Positions 36,257-43,208 of a DNA stretch of 47,882 nt are shown here, in pieces. Position 1 is the stretch's first letter. The number at the start of each line of letters is the position of its first letter. The position numbers were made by a program, and so were the translations under genes. A model generated the notes under the pieces. That model saw only the letters and a program-made list of their open reading frames with translations, was not told the DNA's origin and ran no database searches. This DNA comes from Candidatus Gastranaerophilales bacterium (GTDB lineage Bacteria; Cyanobacteriota; Vampirovibrionia; Gastranaerophilales; Gastranaerophilaceae): NCBI GenBank assembly GCA_944326675.1, contig CALVET010000071.1, positions 1 through 47,882 of the forward strand. The letters are read 5' to 3'.

Positions 36257-37207
36257 TCAATAAGGCTCAAGGCTATAAGCCAATTCAAGAATTTTTTTTA
36301 AATCACGGTTTTTATCATAAAATCCCCAATTAGTAAGAATTTCTTTTTGTATTTTTGCTATTTCTATATTTGAATTTTTACAGGTTAAGTCTTCTTGAGA
36401 ATTTTGATATTTTAAACTTGCAATTTTCTTTGCAATTTGGGCAATTTGAAATGAAATTTTAAACTCATCTTTTTTCCAATTATCTTTCATGACTACAGAG
36501 TGTTTTGCTTTATATTCACTGCTACCCATTGAAGCACTCACTTTTAATCTAAATGCTTCATCTTGCCAATATGACCGTGTAATTTCTGCTTGAAGAGCTC
36601 TTTTTTCATCATCTTGCCAAAATTTTGAATTAGATTTTGATATTTTTCCTATTTTAATTAATCTTGAATATCTTTTATCTAAGGAAATATTTAAAGATTC
36701 AAGTATTTTTTTAACAGTAGAAGCATATAAATTAAAATAACTTCTTTCTTGATTTTCTATGGTTTCTAACTGAGCAATATATTTCTTTAAAAATTCGAGT
36801 GTAACATTTTCTCTTGTTAACCCTTTTATTTTACCTTTTGAAACTTGTCTTAAAAAATAACTTGCATTTTTTAAATCCAAATTTTTTACATCAACCACAG
36901 AGCTAAATTCGGGATATAGTTCTTTTGCTTCTTCTAATGTTTGACAATCTAAAAGCGGAGCATAATATTCCTTGTGCAAATCTATAAGATTTTTTGTATC
37001 AATGTTTTCTAAAATATATTCTCTTAACCCATCAGACAAAAAAGCATCTTTTGGAAGGTTTTTTGCTTGCTGAGCTAAAGATTTGCCTTTAAAAAACACA
37101 ACATCAGAATTCAAATTGTATCTATATCGAATAGAATTAGAATTTGAATTATTTATTTTATTATTTCTAGGTTTTGCAAAAATTATCGGTTTAAATTGAA
37201 TTTTCAT
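36257..37207 (-). CDS. Unknown protein with Trp-anchored short repeats
   Basis: I do not recognise this 316-residue protein. The first 45 residues are basic and Asn/Ser-rich and end in 'DVVFFKGKS', a lead shared in style with other genes here. The middle (60-190) is helical. From about 195, three short segments repeat a pattern: 'FWQDDEKRALQAEITR', 'YWQDEAFRLKVSASMG' and 'NWKKDEFKISFQIAQ'. They look somewhat like the modular repeats of some nuclease-associated DNA-binding proteins, but this is only a resemblance. There is no signal peptide or membrane helix. No ribosome binding site is clear. It lies 44 bases after the ankyrin-like gene on the same strand. Confidence 0.7.
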   Translation of the reverse strand: MKIQFKPIIFAKPRNNKINNSNSNSIRYRYNLNSDVVFFKGKSLAQQAKNLPKDAFLSDGLREYILENIDTKNLIDLHKEYYAPLLDCQTLEEAKELYPEFSSVVDVKNLDLKNASYFLRQVSKGKIKGLTRENVTLEFLKKYIAQLETIENQERSYFNLYASTVKKILESLNISLDKRYSRLIKIGKISKSNSKFWQDDEKRALQAEITRSYWQDEAFRLKVSASMGSSEYKAKHSVVMKDNWKKDEFKISFQIAQIAKKIASLKYQNSQEDLTCKNSNIEIAKIQKEILTNWGFYDKNRDLKKILELAYSLEPY

Positions 37208-37251
37208 ATTTATTTTTTACACAGACAATTTATTAAAACCCGAAAATAATA

Positions 37252-37902
37252 TTAATTGCTTAAAATACGACAAAACGCTTCGTCATCATCTACAGCTTTT
37301 GCAAATTCGCTCATTTCAGCCTTTGAGGCATATTCAAAAGCATTGTAACCGTCATTATTTTTTATATTTAAAATTTTAGCAAAAGCTTCATTATTATCTA
37401 ACGCATTAGAAAACTCTCTGATTTCAGGCACTTCAGCATGGTGCAAAGGTGTATTTCCGTATTTATTTTGTATTTTTAAACCTTTTTCAAAAGTTTCAGA
37501 AGCATTATCACCCAATATGTTTGAATATTCTCTTATTTCGGGTGCCTTGATATAATGTAGAGGTGTTCCGCCGTTTTCATCCTGTATTAATAAACCTTGT
37601 GCAACAACTTCAGGAGCCTTATCACCTAATTTTCTTGCATATTCTCTTATTTCGGGTGCAGTTATCCAATGAAAATATGTTCTTTTATGTGCTTGTTGTT
37701 TAAGCAATTTTTCAGCAACTAAATCACTTTCAGATTTTTTATCCCCAAAAGAAATATTTGCCATATTCCACATTGAAGCCAAAGGAACCTTGGTTGTTGA
37801 AAAAGAATTTAAAGAAGAATTTGATTTTTGTATTTTATTATTATTTTTAATTTTATTTGCTTTTAAAGAATTATAAGTTGAATTAACGGGTAATATTTTC
37901 AT
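37252..37902 (-). CDS. Ankyrin-like repeat protein with lineage-type N-terminus
   Basis: This protein has 216 residues from the ATG at 37902, chosen because AGGAAGA lies eight bases upstream. A GTG 30 bases earlier is less likely. Residues 1-60 are basic and Asn/Ser-rich and end in 'NISFGDKK'. Then come four ~36-residue repeats built on 'APEIREYARKLGD...QDENGGTPLHYIK', 'APEIREYSNILGD...QNKYGNTPLHHAE', 'VPEIREFSNALDN...KNNDGYNAFEYAS' and a last partial copy 'AEMSEFAKAVDDDE'. 'GNTPLHHA' is the ankyrin hallmark, so this is probably a short ankyrin-type protein-binding solenoid with a distinctive 'PEIREY' helix. No catalytic motif is seen. Confidence 0.78.
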   Translation of the reverse strand: MKILPVNSTYNSLKANKIKNNNKIQKSNSSLNSFSTTKVPLASMWNMANISFGDKKSESDLVAEKLLKQQAHKRTYFHWITAPEIREYARKLGDKAPEVVAQGLLIQDENGGTPLHYIKAPEIREYSNILGDNASETFEKGLKIQNKYGNTPLHHAEVPEIREFSNALDNNEAFAKILNIKNNDGYNAFEYASKAEMSEFAKAVDDDEAFCRILSN

Positions 37903-38035
37903 TGATTTTCTTCCTATTTTTGATAAGTACACTTCTACAATACTATCAAAAAAAATTAAATTATCAATTTATAAACTCAGCATAAACCATTACTTAACAA
38001 ACTTTACAAATAACGCCTATTTTAGCCTCGTTTGG

Positions 38036-38065
38036 TTGATTTTTAAAAATATATTTTGCTATAAT
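38036..38065 (+). promoter_or_regulatory. Promoter of the PIG-L-like gene
   Basis: TTGATT (38036-38041), 18 bases, then TATAAT (38060-38065) preceded by TGC, an extended -10. GATGGA serves as a weak ribosome binding site before the ATG at 38089. Confidence 0.65.
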
Positions 38066-38088
38066 CTCAGTATAAAGATGGATTTTAT

Positions 38089-38871
38089 ATGGTTGATATT
38101 AAAAGAAAAATTATTGATTTCATTAAAAAAACCTTTATCAAAAATGAAATAGATTACAATAAATTCATTTTTGATTTTTTAGTGAAAATGAATAAAAAAC
38201 CAAATAAATTTAAAATAACCATAAATACAAAATGTCTTGTTTTATCTCAATACCCCGGCGCTGAAACTAAAGGATTGGGAGGACTTATTGCGCAATATCC
38301 GAAAAATTTTGAAGTTTTATGCTTCACAAACGGTTCAAACATGCTTAAAGAATTCGATACAATCAAATCTGCAAGCATGAAAAAACAACAATTCTCAGAT
38401 GTTATGAAATCTCTAAGAGTTAAAGGATATAAAATTTTTGATATTGATAGCAAAACATTAAAAAATCACTATTCAACTTTTAGAAAAATCGACATATCAG
38501 AAGCTGATTATATTTTCATTCCCAATATATTTGATAATAACCAAGATACTTTAGCTCTTTTAAAACATTTTAGAATGCTTTTGGAAGAAAAAGAATATAA
38601 TCCTAACCTTAAAATAATCATGTATGAATCAGATTTTGCACTTTGTGCGCCTGATTATTCCGTTGATATTACTTCAATTATTGAAACAAAAAAAAGAATT
38701 TTAAATATCTATTATCCAACAGAAGAATATCAAAACTACAGTGATAAAATTCTTGGTTTAAATGCTTTTAGAGCACATTTTTTTAATTACGATTTTTGTG
38801 AAGCATTTATGGGTTTTACATTTGAAGAATTTATGAAAATTTCTCTTCTAAACCCTACATCCAATCATTAA
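38089..38871 (+). CDS. PIG-L/LmbE-like protein lacking its zinc ligands
   Basis: This 260-residue protein aligns by eye with the PIG-L/LmbE N-deacetylase family. 'LVLSQYPGAETKGLGGLIAQ' (50-69) corresponds to the family's LxPHPDDExLGxGG strand-loop. 'FTNGS' follows the second strand, 'IPNIFDNNQDTLALLKHF' (144-161) corresponds to the DxHxDH region, and 'SVDITSIIETKKRIL...LGLNAFRA' matches the C-terminal part. The metal ligands are missing: Tyr55 for His, Gly57 and Ala58 for the two Asp, and Asn/Thr for the later His. Glu59 remains. It is probably a pseudoenzyme that may bind a sugar or serve as a partner. It overlaps the convergent radical SAM gene by 17 bases. Confidence 0.72.
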   Translation: MVDIKRKIIDFIKKTFIKNEIDYNKFIFDFLVKMNKKPNKFKITINTKCLVLSQYPGAETKGLGGLIAQYPKNFEVLCFTNGSNMLKEFDTIKSASMKKQQFSDVMKSLRVKGYKIFDIDSKTLKNHYSTFRKIDISEADYIFIPNIFDNNQDTLALLKHFRMLLEEKEYNPNLKIIMYESDFALCAPDYSVDITSIIETKKRILNIYYPTEEYQNYSDKILGLNAFRAHFFNYDFCEAFMGFTFEEFMKISLLNPTSNH

Positions 38872-39721
38872 CCTGTGCTTTTAATCCTGATTTAATACAT
38901 GTTGAACAAGCTTCGCAATCTAAATAATTAATTTTAGAACAATCATCCAAAGATGAACCTAATCTTGCCCTATAATCTTGAGCTAATACAGGACAAGAAT
39001 AGACACCGTTTTGAGTTATTACTCTTGAAGAATAGCAATCAAGATTTCTAATATCAATATTATCTATATTTTCAATTTGATTTAATTCACGTTCTTTATT
39101 GTAAAAAGGAATAATTTTTAAATTAATTGCTTCTAATTCCAATCCTTTTTTCATAAAATATTTTTGAAATTCATCAAAAATTTCTTCTTTTGTTTTATTT
39201 TTATAATTTACAACGCTGATTATCGGATTAAATTCATATTTAGCTAAGCTCATTATGGCGCTCAATGCTTTTCTGAAGCTGCCTCTGCCCCTTAATTCAT
39301 CATTTTCCAATTCATTTGTTGAATCTAAACTAATTCGATAAATAGTTTCAAATTGGCTTTCGTCATCAATTTTTCTTAAAAATCTTGCCTTTTTATCATT
39401 AATCATCGTGCCATTAGTTAAAACGGTCGTATTTGAAATTTTTAAACACAATCTTAAAATTTGATTAAAATCAGGGTGCATTAATGGCTCACCACCGGTT
39501 AAATAAATTGAATTAAGATTTTTACCTTTAACACAGATTAAAGCTTGCTTAATTTTATCCAATTGAATGAAATCCTGCTCTGTTTTATACGGATTTTTTT
39601 CTATATAGCAATATTTACACTTTAAATTACAAGTTTTTGTTGATAATTGAAAAAATAAATTCTTTAATTCAGCTAATTCTACTTTAGGCGGTATCATAAA
39701 CATTGTTTGTTGATTTTGCAT
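38855..39721 (-). CDS. Radical SAM protein with SPASM/twitch-like C-terminus
   Basis: This protein has 288 residues from the ATG at 39721, chosen for the AAGGAG nine bases upstream. A TTG 27 bases earlier has no such site. The cluster motif is Cys31-x3-Cys35-x2-Cys38 ('CNLKCKYCYIEK'), followed by 'YLTGGEPLMHPDF' (73-85) and 'VLTNGTMI'. C-terminal cysteines 229, 243, 261, 269, 272 and 275 ('YSCPVLAQ', 'LDCEACSTC') suggest one auxiliary cluster, as in peptide-modifying enzymes. It faces the PIG-L-like gene and their 3' ends overlap. No peptide substrate gene is seen nearby. It is related in type to the radical SAM protein at 25139. Confidence 0.86.
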   Translation of the reverse strand: MQNQQTMFMIPPKVELAELKNLFFQLSTKTCNLKCKYCYIEKNPYKTEQDFIQLDKIKQALICVKGKNLNSIYLTGGEPLMHPDFNQILRLCLKISNTTVLTNGTMINDKKARFLRKIDDESQFETIYRISLDSTNELENDELRGRGSFRKALSAIMSLAKYEFNPIISVVNYKNKTKEEIFDEFQKYFMKKGLELEAINLKIIPFYNKERELNQIENIDNIDIRNLDCYSSRVITQNGVYSCPVLAQDYRARLGSSLDDCSKINYLDCEACSTCIKSGLKAQVNDWM

Positions 39722-39851
39722 TTCATCTTTCTCCTTAATTTTCAACAATTTTATTAATTAAATATGTAAATTAAAATTAGCCAACAGGGTATAATTAAAA
39801 ATTTCGTGGAATTAAATTCATGCTGATTTACTTTCAAATTTCATAAAAATT

Positions 39852-39860
39852 TGCTATACT
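39852..39860 (+). promoter_or_regulatory. Extended -10 before the RWYD protein and folE2
   Basis: TGC-TATACT lies about 24 bases before the ATG at 39885, with AAAGGCGG as ribosome binding site. The -35 match is weak. It probably drives the three genes that follow. Confidence 0.5.
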
Positions 39861-39884
39861 TAGTATCAAGAGAAAGGCGGGTTT

Positions 39885-40217
39885 ATGAGCGAACAAACAT
39901 CAAACAACTCAGGAAGACGTTGGTATGATAAAGACCCAATCTTAAAAGAAGCATTAGAGCTTTTAAGATTATCTACAGATGAACAAAAAGAGCAAGCAAA
40001 AGACTTCATGCTAAAACTGCAAGAAGATGTTGCCGCAGATGTTATAGAAAGAATTTATCAAATCGTTACTCAATATCAAGGAAAAGGTAACAGATGGTAT
40101 GATAATGACCCTGTTATGATAAAAGCTGTTGAAATGCTTCGCCAAGCTGACCCGAAAACCCAAAGAGTAGCTGCTCTTAAGTTGTTGTTGGCACTTGAAA
40201 AAAACAGTTTTGATTAA
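39885..40217 (+). CDS. Small protein with two RWYDxDP repeats
   Basis: This 110-residue protein is made of two homologous halves. Each begins 'RWYDKDP' or 'RWYDNDP' (12-18 and 69-75) and continues into two helices ('ILKEALELLRLS...EQAKDFMLKL' and 'VMIKAVEMLRQA...RVAALKLLLAL'). There is no signal peptide or membrane segment. I do not recognise a named family. It is the first gene of a unit with folE2 one base downstream. AAAGGCGG precedes the ATG. A small helical adaptor is plausible, but the function is unknown. Confidence 0.75.
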   Translation: MSEQTSNNSGRRWYDKDPILKEALELLRLSTDEQKEQAKDFMLKLQEDVAADVIERIYQIVTQYQGKGNRWYDNDPVMIKAVEMLRQADPKTQRVAALKLLLALEKNSFD

Positions 40218-40218
40218 T

Positions 40219-41019
40219 ATGATAAAAGATGTTCAAAATCAAAAAGATTTAAGAAATATCCCAATTCAAAAAGTTGGCGTTAAGGATGTTGAAATCCCTT
40301 TAAAAATAGAAAGAAAACCGCAAGACAAAGAAAACAAACTTGAAGAAGTTGTATATGCAAAAGCAAAAATGTCTGTGAGTCTTCCTTCTCATTATAAGGG
40401 TACTCACATGTCAAGATTTATTGAAATCTTGAATACATACAGAACCAAATGTCTTCTTACAACAGATATTGAACATATATTATTTGATATGAAGGCAAAG
40501 CTTGATGCTAAAAGTGCATATTTAAAATTTGATTTTAAATATTTTATGACAAAATATGCACCAAAAAGCAAACTTGAATCTTTGATGTGTTACGATTGCT
40601 CTTTTGAAGGCGAATTAGACGATAATTGCAACTATAATTTTTATTTAATAGTTAAGGTTCCTATTACGACTCTATGTCCTTGCTCAAAAGAAATTTCAAT
40701 CCATGGTGCACACAATCAAAGAGCTTTATTGAAACTAAAAGTAGGATATGATACAAATAGACATATCTGGCTTGAAGATTTAATTGAAACAGCTGAAAGC
40801 TGCGCATCATGCCAGATTTATTCACTTTTAAAAAGAGAAGATGAAAAATTTGTAACAGAATGTGCTTACGAAAATCCCAAATTTGTTGAAGATGTTATCA
40901 GAGATGTTGTCATAAAATTAAACGAAAATGAAAAAATAAATTTCTATGAAGTTGAAATGGAAGCATTCGAATCTATCCACAATCATAATGCTTGGGCATA
41001 TCAAAAGTGTTATAAATAA
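40219..41019 (+). CDS. folE2: GTP cyclohydrolase FolE2 (type IB)
   Basis: This protein has 266 residues from the ATG at 40219. A TTG start 24 bases upstream, inside the previous gene, is less likely. FolE2 converts GTP to dihydroneopterin triphosphate, the first step of folate and related pterins, and is not sequence-related to the zinc-dependent FolE. Signature segments are 'GTHMSRFIEIL' (61-71), 'PITTLCPCSKEIS' (148-160, with the metal/active-site Cys), 'HGAHNQRA' and the C-terminal 'FESIHNHNAWA'. It starts one base after the RWYD gene stop and is followed after three bases by a GNAT-like gene. Confidence 0.94.
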   Translation: MIKDVQNQKDLRNIPIQKVGVKDVEIPLKIERKPQDKENKLEEVVYAKAKMSVSLPSHYKGTHMSRFIEILNTYRTKCLLTTDIEHILFDMKAKLDAKSAYLKFDFKYFMTKYAPKSKLESLMCYDCSFEGELDDNCNYNFYLIVKVPITTLCPCSKEISIHGAHNQRALLKLKVGYDTNRHIWLEDLIETAESCASCQIYSLLKREDEKFVTECAYENPKFVEDVIRDVVIKLNENEKINFYEVEMEAFESIHNHNAWAYQKCYK

Positions 41020-41022
41020 ATC

Positions 41023-41919
41023 ATGACTGAAATTAAAAATATTGTATTCACTGATTGTAAAAAAAATCCTTTGGCAAAACTTTTTTGTTTTGTTAATTAT
41101 CTTTTGCCCTTAAGGCTAAAATACGCTAATGAAAGCTTTGTAGCACTTATAGATAAAGTTCAGCAAGGGCTTATTACGCTTGATAAGGATACAAAAAGTT
41201 ATAAACGTTTTAAAATAACTAAATTAATTCTGGAAGAAAATTCAACCTCTATTGCAAATCAACTTGTAAACTATGTTATATCAAGATATAGAGCCATGGG
41301 AGCGCATGCTTTTTATGTTGTTATAGATGAAAAAAGCGATATTTTATTAAATATTTTTAAAAACGAACTAAATTTCAGAGCCTGCGGTTGTGAATATCTT
41401 TATAAAATCAATTCAATAAATACAAGCTGTACGCTGTTTTTAAAACCTTTTAAAAAAGATTTAGTAAAAAATGTGTGTAATTTTTATAATGAAAGCATAA
41501 ATTCATTTAACAGATTTTTATTTTCAAGAGAAACATATCAATTTTTAAACAAATACGAAAAATTTGTTTTTTATAATGATAATGAAAATAAAATTCTTGG
41601 TTACTTTGAAGTGGCAACAAAAAATAATCTTGATTATTACATTAATTTTTCAATCGATTTTGCTTATAACATCTATCTTACAGATGCTATCAAATTTATC
41701 TATACAAAATTAAAACAAAAAAATAAGAATTTTAATTTATACATTAAAATCAAAGATTATTTCATGAATTCCAAAGAATTGATTACAATTTTAAATGAAA
41801 ACAATATGGAATTTATCTCTAAAAGCAGAATTTTAGCAAAAGACTATTTTAAAGAAATTAAAGAAGACAATCTTTTTAAAAGCGCAAAAATTATCTTCAA
41901 CGACCCTACAACCGCATAG
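41023..41919 (+). CDS. Possible GNAT-like protein, function unknown
   Basis: This 298-residue soluble protein has alternating strands and helices. 'ISRYRAMGAHAFYVVIDEKSDILLNIFKNELNFRACGCEYLYKI' (about 88-131, read in parts) has the rhythm of the C-terminal half of an acetyltransferase fold (strand, helix, then 'NFRACG' in place of the usual GF). A second, similar half may follow (170-290). The acetyl-CoA pyrophosphate loop is not convincing, so activity is uncertain. It lies three bases after folE2, and its 3' end overlaps the convergent amidase gene by 14 bases. Confidence 0.65.
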   Translation: MTEIKNIVFTDCKKNPLAKLFCFVNYLLPLRLKYANESFVALIDKVQQGLITLDKDTKSYKRFKITKLILEENSTSIANQLVNYVISRYRAMGAHAFYVVIDEKSDILLNIFKNELNFRACGCEYLYKINSINTSCTLFLKPFKKDLVKNVCNFYNESINSFNRFLFSRETYQFLNKYEKFVFYNDNENKILGYFEVATKNNLDYYINFSIDFAYNIYLTDAIKFIYTKLKQKNKNFNLYIKIKDYFMNSKELITILNENNMEFISKSRILAKDYFKEIKEDNLFKSAKIIFNDPTTA

Positions 41920-43087
41920 GATTAAATGTTTCTTTTAAATATTCTTCACAGCCTTTTGTTATTGCTTTTGCAATAATTTTTTGAAATTTTTTATCAGCCA
42001 ATTTCATAGCTTCTTCTTCTCTGATTATATAACCGCACTCAATTAATACGCTTGGTTGAGCCGTTGACCTCGTTAAAACAAATGAAGCATAGTTAACCTT
42101 ATCATCTTTAAAATTCGTTGCTTTTAAAAGATTATCCTGAATTTTTCTTGCTAGAGGATAAGAAAAATCATTATAATAATAAACCCCGACACCGTGTTTT
42201 TTATCAACATATTTTGGGTTTGGCAGGGAATTTTGATGAATACTTAGCAATAAATCGGCTTGCTTTTCTTTTGCAAATTCTACTCTTTTATATAAGTCGG
42301 TTTGTTTATCTTTTGTTCTTGTTAAATATACTTTAGCGCCTCTCTTTTTTAATTCTTTTTTTAATTTTTTAGATATTTGAAGATTTAATTTTTTTTCTTC
42401 CAAATTAAAAGCACAAGCGCCTTTTTCACACCCTCCATGTCCGGGGTCAACCACGACAATTTTACGTTTTAGGGGTTTTTTATTGTTAATTTCAGGTGTT
42501 TTTTTAATATCTATTAAATATCCTTTTTCATTTTTTGAAATATCATAACCAAAAATCGGACTATTATTCACATATTTAATTTTAAAATCATTTTCAATTG
42601 CTTTAGGTAAAACAAATTTCTCATTAATTTTATCAATTTTTATTTCTGTAGGGTCATATCGATTATCAAAAAGTGTAAAATCTATATTGTTATTATTTTC
42701 TTTAAATTGATAGGCGCTTATTGAATTTGTTTCTATAGTAAATTGGTATTTTTTCTTATCTTCTTTAAAAGATATTTTTTCTATATTATCAAATCTTTTT
42801 TCAGGAATTATTGCTTGAACTTCAACCTTTTTTTTATTAATCCAGCCATAATTAGAATTATTCAAATCAACTCTGTAATATTTATCATTTTGTTTATCTG
42901 CAAATAAAACACTATCTTTAAAAAGCTGGGTTAATCTTTTTGCATTTTCATCGGGTTTTTCTCTTAATGGAGTGTTGTCAGCTAAAACCTCTAAAACTGC
43001 ATATTTTGCTATTCCCACATCTTGAAGCTCGCAAGCTGCAAAAACAGGGCTAAATAATAATATTAACAATAAAAATATTTTTTTCAT
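41906..43087 (-). CDS. N-acetylmuramoyl-L-alanine amidase (Amidase_3)
   Basis: This 393-residue exported zinc amidase cuts the bond between MurNAc and the stem peptide. A signal peptide (1-18, 'LLLILLFSPVFA') precedes an SH3-like domain at about 28-95 ('NTPLREKPDENAKRLTQL', 'GWINKKKVEV') and a beta-rich, AMIN-like region at 98-198. The catalytic domain spans 207-388: 'VVDPGHGG' (His217), a Glu near 231, 'LLLSIHQNS' (His284) and 'VLIECGYI' (Glu350). AMIN and SH3 parts normally direct such amidases to the septum or wall. There is no ribosome binding site. A TATAAT ends seven bases before the ATG. Confidence 0.92.
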   Translation of the reverse strand: MKKIFLLLILLFSPVFAACELQDVGIAKYAVLEVLADNTPLREKPDENAKRLTQLFKDSVLFADKQNDKYYRVDLNNSNYGWINKKKVEVQAIIPEKRFDNIEKISFKEDKKKYQFTIETNSISAYQFKENNNNIDFTLFDNRYDPTEIKIDKINEKFVLPKAIENDFKIKYVNNSPIFGYDISKNEKGYLIDIKKTPEINNKKPLKRKIVVVDPGHGGCEKGACAFNLEEKKLNLQISKKLKKELKKRGAKVYLTRTKDKQTDLYKRVEFAKEKQADLLLSIHQNSLPNPKYVDKKHGVGVYYYNDFSYPLARKIQDNLLKATNFKDDKVNYASFVLTRSTAQPSVLIECGYIIREEEAMKLADKKFQKIIAKAITKGCEEYLKETFNPMRL

Positions 43088-43094
43088 ATTAGAA

Positions 43095-43122
43095 ATTATA
43101 ATACACTATTCTTTTTCTTCAA
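43095..43122 (-). promoter_or_regulatory. Promoter of the amidase gene
   Basis: On the minus strand TTGAAG, 16 bases, TATAAT, then only seven bases to the ATG at 43087. This points to a leaderless message. Confidence 0.55.
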
Positions 43123-43191
43123 TTAATAATAAAAGTATTATCCTATGTTTAAACTAATTCAATAAAATATATCTTTAAAATTAAAAACCTT

Positions 43192-43197
43192 TATAAT
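43192..43197 (+). promoter_or_regulatory. -10 box close to the SNF2 start
   Basis: TATAAT lies 11 bases before the ATG at 43209. The predicted leader is about four or five bases, too short for a ribosome binding site, and none is seen. The -35 box is unclear. Confidence 0.45.
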
Positions 43198-43208
43198 AAA
43201 ATAATCAA

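Noticed and set aside
43070..43087. Lipoprotein signal in the amidase ('FAAC')
   Set aside because: Position -3 is Phe, a poor lipobox. A normal signal-peptidase I site after 'VFA' explains the N-terminus equally well.
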